The notes under the pieces were generated by a model. That model made no database searches. It worked only from the letters and a program-made list of their open reading frames with translations, and was not told the origin of the DNA. From positions 3,486,501-3,550,500 of the forward strand of contig NC_008027.1 in the NCBI RefSeq assembly GCF_000026105.1: 64,000 nt of DNA, written 5' to 3'. Position 1 is the first letter of the stretch. Every line of letters starts with the position of its first letter. The DNA comes from Pseudomonas entomophila L48. Its GTDB lineage: Bacteria > Pseudomonadota > Gammaproteobacteria > Pseudomonadales > Pseudomonadaceae. The translations under genes were made by a program, and so were the position numbers. Shown in pieces: positions 1 through 10,300 of this stretch.

Positions 1-245
1 AGGCTGGCCTGCGGGTGGATTTCCTGGGCCGGCAATTTCAGGCCGGGCACCTGCACATAACGGGTACGCAGCACCTCGTGGCGCTCGCACAGGGTGCGCA
101 GGGCCTGCTCCAGGGCCAGCAGGTTCAGCCCGGCGGGGGTTTCCATCAGCAGCCTGGCGGCCAGTGGCTGGCCCTGCCCGGCCTGGAGCACCAGCACCTG
201 TTGCGCCGAGGCCTGGAAGATTTCTGCGGGGTTGCTGGCGGTCAT
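1..245 (-). CDS. Pyoverdine-type NRPS, N-terminal fragment (runs off window)
   Basis: Only the first 81 residues are visible; the gene continues beyond the left edge. The peptide has the opening of a condensation domain, with an ALEQALRTLCERHEVLRTRY stretch that is the usual helix ahead of the C-domain core. Its ATG (245-243) overlaps the TGA of the upstream hydroxylase gene (ATGA at 242-245), so the two are almost certainly translationally coupled. It is the third gene in a minus-strand chain of NRPS, hydroxylase, NRPS, and by context is a further pyoverdine peptide synthetase. The substrate cannot be inferred because no adenylation domain is visible. Confidence 0.8.
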   Translation of the reverse strand, partial: MTASNPAEIFQASAQQVLVLQAGQGQPLAARLLMETPAGLNLLALEQALRTLCERHEVLRTRYVQVPGLKLPAQEIHPQAS

Positions 246-1318
246 GCTTGGACTCCTTGGCCCAGTGCCACTTCATGGCTCTTCAACGGAATGGCCATGG
301 CGGTGAGGATTTTTCGCGGCCCGGTGTAACCGTTGCGCGCGTGGATGGTGAGGATGTTGTCGAGGATCACCACGTCGCCCTTCTGCCAGGGGAACTCGAC
401 CATGACGTCGCGGTAGATCTGCTGCAGGTGGCGGATATGCGCCTCGGGGATCGGGCTGCCGTCGCCGTAGAAGGTGTTCTGCGGCAGGTCGTCGTCGGCG
501 AACTCGGCGCGCAGGCTGTCGCGGATGCTTTCCGGCAGGGTCAGGGCGTTGAAGAAGGTGGCGTGGTTGAACCACACCACTTCGCCGGTGCGCGGGTGGC
601 GCACCATGGCCGGGCCCTTCTGCCGCGTGCGCAGGCGGTTGCCGGGCTTCCACTCCGGGGTGATGCCGATCTTCGCGCAGTAGGCCTCGACCTCGGCGCG
701 GTCTTCGGTCTGGAACACGGTCTGCCACGGCAGGCCCATGCCATCGCCGTAGTTGCGCACGTAGAGCACCCCGCCCTTGCGCTCGAACGCCTCGCGCACC
801 TCGGGGTCGATACGCGGCAGGATCAGCCGGGTATCGCCGAATGGCGTCTCGCCGCCGGTGGGCGACGGCACGTCGCAATAGAAGTACAGGTGCAGCGGGA
901 ACACCGGCGAGTAGGAGTGCTCGTTGTGCGGGAAGATCCGCTCGGCGGACGGGTAGTCGGTGGAGCTGTAGACGTTCAGCGAACGGGTGATCTGGGTCCG
1001 TGGCGAAGCGCGGAACAGGTATTCCAGGGCGCCGCCGGAGATCGCGTCGACGCACTGGTTGAATTCGTTGATGTCCTGCACCGCGAAGCCCCGGAACAGG
1101 ATGGTGGCGTGCTGGTCGAGCTTGCGCTCGATCAGTTCGCGGTTCTGCCCGGCCCACTGGGCCAGGCCCACGCCCGGCACCTTCGGCGTGCACAGCAGCG
1201 GCAGGCTGCTGCCTTCGAACATCGGCGAGAATTCCACCAGGCTGTCCTGGTCCACGCTCAGACTCTTGCGCCGCCCCTTGGCCAGCATCGGTATGGCTTG
1301 CGCCTCGCTCTTGGACAT
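242..1318 (-). CDS. SyrP-like Fe(II)/2-oxoglutarate-dependent aspartyl (or histidyl) beta-hydroxylase
   Basis: A 358-residue TauD/TfdA-fold non-heme iron dioxygenase. The facial-triad motif is FPHNEHSYS, giving H131 and E133 (HxE rather than HxD, as in SyrP-like enzymes). The distal ligand is H326 in TIHARNGYTGPRKILTAMA, with the following Arg for 2-oxoglutarate. The start is supported by a GGGAGAGGG ribosome site just upstream. Relatives beta-hydroxylate Asp or His tethered on NRPS carrier domains during siderophore synthesis, and many putida-group pyoverdines contain beta-hydroxy-Asp. It lies 57 bp after a synthetase that ends in a C-like domain and overlaps the next synthetase start, so it probably acts in trans on a carrier-bound residue. 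The residue is not determinable here. Confidence 0.88.
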   Translation of the reverse strand: MSKSEAQAIPMLAKGRRKSLSVDQDSLVEFSPMFEGSSLPLLCTPKVPGVGLAQWAGQNRELIERKLDQHATILFRGFAVQDINEFNQCVDAISGGALEYLFRASPRTQITRSLNVYSSTDYPSAERIFPHNEHSYSPVFPLHLYFYCDVPSPTGGETPFGDTRLILPRIDPEVREAFERKGGVLYVRNYGDGMGLPWQTVFQTEDRAEVEAYCAKIGITPEWKPGNRLRTRQKGPAMVRHPRTGEVVWFNHATFFNALTLPESIRDSLRAEFADDDLPQNTFYGDGSPIPEAHIRHLQQIYRDVMVEFPWQKGDVVILDNILTIHARNGYTGPRKILTAMAIPLKSHEVALGQGVQA

Positions 1319-1375
1319 TTCCCTCTCCCGTTCGGTGAAGCCGGCGGCCAGGCAGGCCGCCGGCGATGACTGTGG

Positions 1376-4300
1376 CTACTGCAGCTCGACCCCGCGTGCG
1401 CGCCGGCGCATCGGATGCTGGGCCTTGAGCTGCGCCTGGCGCGCCTCGGTGCGCGCCTGGGTGGCCGTGGCCTGGACCTGCGCCGCATGGGCCAGCAGCT
1501 CGGCCAACGGCGCCTCGGGCTGGGCCAGCAAGCGCTCGAACACCCCTTGCAGCTGGGCGAACAGGTCGGCCATGTCGCTGGCGGCGAACAGGCTGGCATC
1601 GCACTTGAAGGCTGCGGTGAGGCGGTCGGCGCCGTTGACGAACTCGGCGATCAGGTCCAGCTCCGTGGCGCCCTGCCCGGCTTCGCGGCTGGTCACCTCC
1701 AAGCCTTGCGGCGCCTGCATCGGCAGGCTGCCTTCCTGGTAGATGAACTTGATCGCGAACAACGGCGAACGCCCGGCCTGGCGTGGCAAACGCAGGGCCT
1801 CGACCAAACGGTCGAAGGGCAGGTCCTGGTGGTCGGACGCGCCGATCACCACGTCGCGGCAGCGTTCCAGCCACTGCGCGCCACTGGCCTGCTCGTCCAG
1901 CTCGAGCTGCAGTACCAGTTGGTTAACGAAGAAGCCGACCATTTCTTCAACCCCGGCGTGGTTGCGGTTGGCCACGTCGGTGCCCAGGCGCAGGCGGCGG
2001 CTGTCGCAGCGCTGCGCCAGCACCAGCGAGAAGCCCGCCAGCAACAGCATGTACAGGGTCAGGCCACGGGCCTTGGCGCAGGCGCGCAGGGCCTCGGCCA
2101 GGGGCGCGGGGAAGTCGAAGGCGTGCACCTGGCAGGTGCCGCCGGCAACACCAGGCTGAGCCGTGCCCGGCAGGCGCGTGAGGCGATGGTCATCGCCCAG
2201 GGTGCGCTGCCAGTAGTCCAGCTGGCGGCGCAGCTGCCCGGCCTCCAGCCATTGCCGCTGCCACACGGCGAAGTCGAGATAAGCCAGGCCCGGCGCCGGC
2301 AGGCTTGCCGGCGTGGCGGCAACGGCGGCGTCGTAGAGGGCGACGAACTCGCGCAGCAGGATGCCGAACGACCAGTGGTCGGCGACGATATGGTGCAAGG
2401 TCACCAGCAGCAGGTGCTGGCGGTCGGCCTGGCGCAGCAGGGCCACGCGCAGCAGCGGCCCATTGATCAGGTCGAACGGCGCACGCGCCTCATGCTCCAG
2501 AGCCTCGGCCACCGCCGCCTCGCGCTTCGCCTCAGGCAATTCACGCAAGTCATGCAGGGTGAACGGCAGCGCCATGTCCGGTTGCACTTGTTGCCAGCTG
2601 TCACCGCCGTCCTGGGCGTAGGTGGTACGCAACACCGAGTGGCGCGCCAGCAGGGCCTGGAAGGCCTGGCGTACAGCCTCGACATCCAGCTCGCCATCGA
2701 GCTGCAAGGCCCGCGGAATGTTGTACATCGAGCTCTGCGGCTCCAGTTGCCATAGGAACCACAGGCGTTGCTGGGCGAACGACAACGGCTGGCGCTGACG
2801 CGGATCGAGCGCTTGCAGCACTGGGGCCGGCGCACCCTGCCCCGGCGCCTCGGCGCGCTCGACGGCGGCGGCGAACTGCGCCAGATCCCGGGCTTCGAAC
2901 AGTACCCGCAGCGGCAGGTCGAGTCCCAGGGTGTGGCGCACCCGGCTGATCACCTGGGTGGCCAGCAACGAATGGCCGCCCAGGTCAAAGAAGTTGTCCT
3001 GCAAGCCGACTTCCGGCAGTTCCAGCACTTCGCACCAGAGGCGCGCCAACAGGCACTCCAGCTCGCTGCGCGGGGCCACGTGGGCCTGTTGCAGCAGGCG
3101 CGTGTCGGGCTGCGGCAGGGCCTTGCGGTCGAGCTTGCCGTTGGGCGTCAGCGGCAACGCCGCCAGCACCTGCCAATGGGCCGGCTGCATGTAGTCGGGC
3201 AGGTCGTCGGCCAGCGCCGCACGCAGCCCTTCGCACAGCTGGGCCTGGGCCTCACGCTCGGCCAGCGGGCCCTGGCATGGCACCACGTAGGCCACCAGTT
3301 GTTGCCCGGATGGCCCCGGCACGGCGACCACCGCCGCCTCGGCGACCTCGTCGCGAGCCAGCAGGCGCGCTTCGATCTCGCCGGTCTCGACCCGGAAACC
3401 ACGGATCTTGACCTGGTGATCGACCCGGCCGATGTATTCCATCTGGCCGTCAGCCAGGCGCCGCACCAGGTCGCCACTGCGGTAAAGGCGCGCCCCCGGC
3501 GTGCTGGCGAACGGATCCGGCACGAAGCGTTCGGCGGTCATCGAGGGTCGAGCGTGGTAGCCACGGGCCAGGGCGCAACCGCCGATATAGAGCTCGCCCA
3601 CCAGGCCATCGCCTTGCAGCGCCAGGCCTTCGGCCAGCAGGTAGGCGCTGCGCCCGGCCACTGGTCGGCCGATGGGCGCGTAGGCCGAGGTGAAGCGAGT
3701 ATCGCCTTCGGCCTCCCACAGGAACGGTGTGATCACCGTCTCGGTAGGGCCGTAGCCGTTGACGATGTAGCGCGGCTGCAACACCGCCTGGATTTGCTCG
3801 AAACCTTCACGCGGGAAGGCCTCGCCCGCCACGTTGAACGAGCGCACCGACGGCGCCCGCCCCTGGCCTGCGGCCAGCGCGGCCATCTGGCAGGCGTACT
3901 GGGTGGGGAAGTAGACCAGGCTGGCCTGCTCGCGCTCGATGACTTCCAGCGCCTGCTCGGTGCTCCACAGCCCCTCGCCGCGCAGGATGCAGCGGGCGCC
4001 GCTGATCAGCGGCAACAGCCATTGCTCGGTGCCCCAGTCGAAGTTCAGCGAGGCGAAATGCAGGAAGCGGTCGGCGCTGTCGATGCGGTAGAAGCGCTGC
4101 ATGGTCAGCAGGTGGCGCAACAGCGCGCCGTGTTCGAGCGCCACGCCCTTGGGCCGCCCGGTCGAACCGGAGGTATACAGCAGGCACAGCAGGTTGTGGC
4201 CATCGAGCGCCACTTGCGGCGCGCCTTGGTCATCGCCTGCGAAGGCCAACTGGTCGACCCGCAGCAACCGTGCGTGACGCCCGGCGAGCAGCGCCTCGCC

Positions 4301-7300
4301 ACGGGCATCGCCGAGCACCAGGTCCACGCCGCTGTCGTCGAGCATGTAGCCCAGCCGCTCGGCGGGGTATTCAGGGTCCAGCGGCACATAGGCGCCGCCG
4401 GCCTTGAGGATCGCCAGCAGGCCGACGATCAGGTCGGCGCCCCGTGGCAGGGCGATACCGACCAGCACGTCGGGGGCGACGCCTTCGGCCACCAGCCGGT
4501 GCGCCAGCTGGTTGGCCCGGCCGTTCAGCCAGGCATAGCTCAGCGACTGCCCGTCGGCGACCAAGGCAATGGCATCCGGCGTGCGCAGGGCCTGCGCCTC
4601 GATCAGCTGGTGCAGCCAAAGCGACTGTTCAATACCCAGAACCGCTGGTGGCATCGCCAACAAAGTCTGGCGTGCATCACTCGGCACTGTTTCAAACGCT
4701 GCCAGCACCTGCGCGTCGCCTTCGATGAACTGCGCCAGCAGGCATTCGAGCTGGGCCGCCAAGGCTTCCACGGCCTGGCGGGTGAAAGCTGCACGCAGGT
4801 AGCTGTAGTGCACCTCCAGGCGCTCGCCCAGGGTCACCGCCAGGGTCAGCGGGTAGTTGGTGCGCTCAAGGTTGCCGACATTGCCGAAGCGCACGCCAGC
4901 CTGGGCGGACTCGGCCAGCGCGGCGGACAGCGGGTAGTTCTCGAACACCAGCAGGGTGTCGAACAGTGTATCGCTGCCCTGCCCCGACCAGCGCTGGACC
5001 TCGTACAGCGGCGTGTGCTCGTGCTCGCGCAGGGCCAGGTTGATGCCCTGCACCTGCTGCAGCCAGTCGCCCAGGCGCTGGGCCAGGCCAGGCCGGGCGA
5101 TCACCGGCAGGGTGTTGATGAACAGGCCGATCTGCTGCTCGATGCCCGGCAACTGCGCCGGGCGCCCCGCCACGGTGGCGCCGAACGCCACGCAATCCTG
5201 GCCGGTGCAGCGTTGCAACAACAGCAGCCAGGCCGCCTGCACCAGGGTGTTGACCGTGACCTTCTGCTGCCTGGCGAAGGCGCCCAGGCGTTCGCTGAAG
5301 GCCGGGGTGAAACGCTGGTAATGGTCGCCATGGCCGGCTTCGGCCTGTGGCGCGGGCAAGGCGTGGGCGAGCCGGGTCGGGGTTTCCAGCGGCGCCAGCT
5401 GATCGCGCCAGAACGCCTCGCTGAGCGCCAGGTCCTGGCCTTGCAGCCACTGGATGTAGTCGCGGTAGCGCCCTTGGGCCGGCGCTGGCGTTTGTCCCGC
5501 GTAGCGCTGCAGCACCTCGCCCAGCAGGCGCGAATTGCTCCAGCCGTCGAGCAGCAGGTGGTGGCAGGTCTGGATCAGGTGGTGGCGGGCCGGGCCGGTG
5601 CGCACCAGGGTCAGGCGCAACAGCGGCGGGCAATGCAGGTCGAAGCCTGCGGCGCGGTCGTCCCGGGCCAGCTGCGCCAGGGCCTGGTCGAGGTCATCGC
5701 GGCCACTCCAGTCCAGCTCGCGCCAGGGCAGTTCGGCCTGACGCACCACCATCTGCAATGGGCGCGGCAGCTCGCCCTGCCAGGCGAAACCGGTGCGCAG
5801 GATGGCGTGAGCGTCCACCGCCTGTTGCCAGGCCTGGCGCAGGCGCTGTGGTTGCAGGCCGTCGACGTCCACGCGCATCTGGTTGATGTAGTCGCCACCG
5901 GTGGACTCGTAGAGCCCGTGGAACAGCATGCCCTGCTGCATCGGCGACAACGGGTAGAGATCTTCCAGCTGGGTGACCGGCAGCGGCAGCCCGGCCAGGC
6001 CTGCGCTGTCGAGGCCGGCCAGGGGGAAGTCCGAGGCACTGGCCTGGCCCGGCTCCTGGGCGCAGCAATGCGCTACCAGGGCGCGCAGTTCGGCGCTGAA
6101 ATCATCGGCCAGGGCCTGGATACGCGCCGGCGCGAACATCTCGCGGCTGAAGCCCCAGCGCAGGGCCAGCTCGCCGCCGTACACCTGCCCTTCGACCGTC
6201 ATCCAGTTGGCCAGCGGCGCCCGTGGGTCCTGGGCCTGGCCGCCACTGCTGGTGGCAGGGCGCAACAGCGCCTGCGCGTCGAACTGGCGGTCGAACTGGC
6301 CCAGGTAGTTGAAGGTGACCCGTGGCTGCGGCAGCGCCGCCAGGGCCTGGCGCGTCGCGGCATCGCCCAGGCGGCGCAGCAGGCCGTGGCCGAGGCCTTT
6401 GTCCGGCACCGCGCGCAACTGCTCCTTGACCGCAATGATTGCCGCGCCTGGCTCGTCGCCCGGCACCAGCAGCAAGGGGTGCAGGCTGGTGAACCAACCG
6501 ATGCTGCGCGACAGGTCGAGGCCATCGAACAGGTCCTCGCGGCCATGGCCCTCCAGCTCGATCAGCGCGCCGGGTGCCGCCGTCCAGCGGCACAGCACCC
6601 GGGCCAGGGCGGTCAGCAGCAGGTCGTTGACCTGGGTCCGGTAGGCGGCCGGGGCCACCTGCAGCAGCTCACGGGTGAGCTGTGCGTCGAAACGGCTTTC
6701 GATCTTCTGTTCGTAGCGGTTTTCCAGGGCGCCGGCATGGTTGTCGCAGGGCAGCTCGGCCACCGACGCGGCCTGCAACTGCGCCTGCCACCACGGCAGT
6801 TGGTCGCTGAAGCGCGGCAACGCGTCGTGCAACTGGCGGGCCCAGGCCTGGTAGCTGCTGCCGCGCAGCGGCAGGCGCGCGGGCTGGCCGGCCAGCAGCT
6901 GGCGATAGAGCTGCTGCAGGTCATCGAGCAGCACGCGCCAGGACACCCCATCGACCACTAGGTGGTGCAGCACCAGCAGCAACTGCTGGCGGCCCTCGGG
7001 CAGGGTCAGCAGCATCACCCGCAACAACGGGCCGGCAGCAAGATCCAGGCTGCGCTGGGCCGCTTCGCAGTGGGCCAGGGCTTCGGCATCGTCCTGCGCC
7101 TGGCGCAACCAGAGCACCTCGCCAGCCTGCTCGGCATAGTGCTGGCGCCAGCCGTCTTCCTGTTCGACAAAGCGCAGGCGCAGGCTGTCATGGTGCTCCA
7201 GCAGGTGCGCCAGGGCCTTGCCCAGCAGGTTGGCGTCCAGCGGTGCCTGGGCGTCGAGCAACAGCGATTGGTTCCAATGCCCACGGGCCGGAATCGCCTG

Positions 7301-10300
7301 GTCGAAGAACCAGTGCTGGATCGGCGTCAACGGCACCTCGCCACTGGCCGGCCCCTGCTCCACCTGCGCCTGGGCCTGGCCGGCGACCTGGGCAAGGCCA
7401 CGAATGGTCTGGAACTGGAAGATATCCTTGGGGGTCAGCGCCAGGCCCGCCTCGCGGGCGCGGCTGACCACCTGCATGGAGACGATCGAGTCGCCGCCCA
7501 GCTCGAAGAAGTTGTCCAGCGCGCCCACTTGCTCCAGCCCCAGCAACGCCTGCCAGATCTGCGCCAGGGCCTGCTCGCGCGCGCCACTGGGCGGCACGTG
7601 CTCACGTTGTGCCTGCATAGCGTCCGGCGCTGGCAGGGCCTTGCGGTCGAGCTTGCCGTTGGGGGTCAGCGGCAGTCGCGCGAGGAACAGCATCGCGGCC
7701 GGCACCATGTAGTCGGGCAAGTGCTCGCCCAGGGCTGCGCGCAGGGTGCCACGCAGGGCGTCCTGCGCGCCGGCATCCTCGACCAGCTGGGCATCGACCG
7801 GCACCACATAGGCCACCAGCTGGCGACCACTGGGCCCATCCGGCGCCAGCACCGCCACCTCATGAACACTTGCCTGCGCCTGCAAGCGCGCCTCGATCTC
7901 GCCCAGCTCGATACGGAAACCCCGCACCTTGACCTGGTGGTCGATGCGGCCGATGTACTCCAGCTCGCCGCCCTCGCGGTAGCGCACCAGGTCGCCCGTG
8001 CGGTACAGGCGGCCACCGTCGCCGGCGAACGGGTCGGGCACAAAGCGCTCGGCGGTCAGCGCCGGGCGCCCCAGGTAGCCACGGGTGATGCCGGCGCCGG
8101 CCAGGTACAGCTCGGCGCCGCAGCCCTGGGGCAGTGGCTGTAGCTGGCTGTCCAGCAGGTAGGCCGCGGTATGCGGCAGTGGCCGGCCGATGCTGGCGCG
8201 GCCCCCGGCCTGGCGGCGGGTCCAGGTCGAATAGGTGGTGTCCTCGGAGGGGCCGTACAGGTCGTAGACGTGCTCAAGCCCCGGCAGCGCGTACAGCTCA
8301 TCGACCAGGCGCTGCTTGAGCGGTTCGCCGGCCAGGTTGACGATGCGCACGCCGGCAGGCAGTTGCCCGCCACGCAGCAGCGCGGCGATTGCCGACGGCA
8401 CGGTGTTGACCAGCCGCACCAGGTCGCGCGCCGGCAACTCAGGCAGCTCCAGCGCGTTACGCGCCAGGACGATGTAGCCACCCGCCGCCAGGGTGACGAA
8501 CAGCTCCCACACCGACAGGTCGAAACAGATCGAGGTGGACGCCAGCACGCCCTGGATATCCTCGTCGCGGTACACCTGGCGCGACCAGTGCAGCAGGGCC
8601 AGGACGTTGCGGTGGGCGATGGCCACGCCTTTCGGGCGGCCGGTGGAGCCGGAGGTGTAGATCACGTAGGCCAGGTTCTGCGCCGAAGCACGGTTGACCG
8701 GTGGCTCGGCCGGCCAGGCTTCGAGGGACTGCTCGTCGCCGTCCACCAACAAGACTTCGCAGCAGGCCTGCAACCCCAGACGCTCGGCGACTTCGCCATC
8801 ACTGAGCACCAGGCGCGCGGCACTGTCCTCGAGCATGTAGGCGACCCGCTCGGCCGGGTAGTCCGGGTCCAACGGCACATAGGCGCCACCGGCCTTGAAC
8901 ACCGCCAGCAGCGCCACCACCAGTTGCGGTGTGCGCGGCAGCGCCACCCCGACCCGTACCTCCGGCCCCACGCCCGCGGCGACCAGGCGCTGGGCCAGGC
9001 GGTTGGCCCAGCGGTCGAGTTCGGCATGGCTGTAGCGGCGCTCGCCGTGCACCAGCGCCAGGGCCTCGGGCCGTGCCTGGGCCTGTTGGACGATGCACTG
9101 GTCGATGCGCGACAGGCTGTCGTAGCCATCGCCTGCCGGGTTCCACGCGTGCATCTGACGCTCAAGTTCCGCCTGCCCCAGCATCGGCAGCCGCGAGACG
9201 GCCTGGCTCGGGTCGGCGACCATCGCCCGCAGCAGGTTGAGCCAGTGTTCGGCCATGCGCGCGATGGTCTCGGGAGCGAACAGTTCGTCGGCGTAGGTCA
9301 ACGCCGCATGCAGCCGGCCGCCCTTCTCCCAGGTGTCCAGGCTCAGGTCGAACTGGGTGGTGCGCCCTTCCCACTCGATCACCCCGAAGCGGATGCCGGA
9401 CTCGGTCTGCAGGGCCGTCAGGTCGGTGACCAGCGGCTGGTGGTTGTACATCACCTGGAACAGCGGGTTGTGCGCCAGGCTGCGCTCAAGCTTCAGCGCC
9501 TCGACCAGGCGCTCGAACGGCAGCTCCTGGTGCGCCTGGGCGCCCAGGGCGGTGTCGCGCACCTGGGCAATCAGTTGCGCGACGGTGGTGTCCGCGTCCA
9601 GCTGGCAGCGCAGCACCTGGGTGTTGACGAAGAAGCCGATCAGCCCCTCGACCTCGGCGCGGTTGCGGTTGGCGATGGGCACGCCGACGCGCAGGTCGGC
9701 CTGGCCGCTGTAGCGGTGGAGCAAGGCGTCGAACGCCGCCAGCAAGACCATGAACAGGCTGGCCTGGTGCTGCTGGGCGAAGCTGCGCAGTTGCTCGGCC
9801 AACGCCGCGTCGATGGCGAAGCCGTGGCGCGTGCCGCGATGGCTGGGGGTGGCCGGGCGCGGGAAGTCGATGGGCAGTTCCAGCACCGGGTGCTCGTCAC
9901 CCAGGGCTGCCTGCCAGTATTCCAGCTGGCGCTCCTGCTCGCCGGCCTCGAGCCAGGCGCGCTGCCATAGCGCGTAGTCGGCGTACTGCAACGGCAGCGG
10001 CGCCAGCGGCATGGCCTGGCCACGGGCGAAGGCGTCGTAGCAGCGGATGAACTCGTCGATCAGCACATTCATCGACCAGCCATCGGAGACGATGTGGTGC
10101 AAGGTCAGCAGCAGCACATGGCGTTGCGCCTCCAACTGCAACAGGCGCACCCGCCACAGCGGTCCCTGCTGCAGGTCGAACGGCTCGCGCGCCTGAACTT
10201 CAGCGCGCTCGCGGACGGTAGCCTCGCGGGCTTGCGGGTCGAGTTCGCGCAGGTCCTCGAACACCACCCGCATCGGCTGCGCCGCCGGCACCTGCTGCAG

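Noticed and set aside
1290..1450. NRPS-hydroxylase gene fission as a firm conclusion
   Set aside because: Only the gap and tail are visible; without relatives to compare, it stays a low-weight hypothesis.
2768..6961. Very long open frame on the plus strand opposite the NRPS gene
   Set aside because: It mirrors the strong codon bias of the minus-strand synthetase, has no family motifs and lies entirely inside a confirmed gene; it is an antisense shadow.
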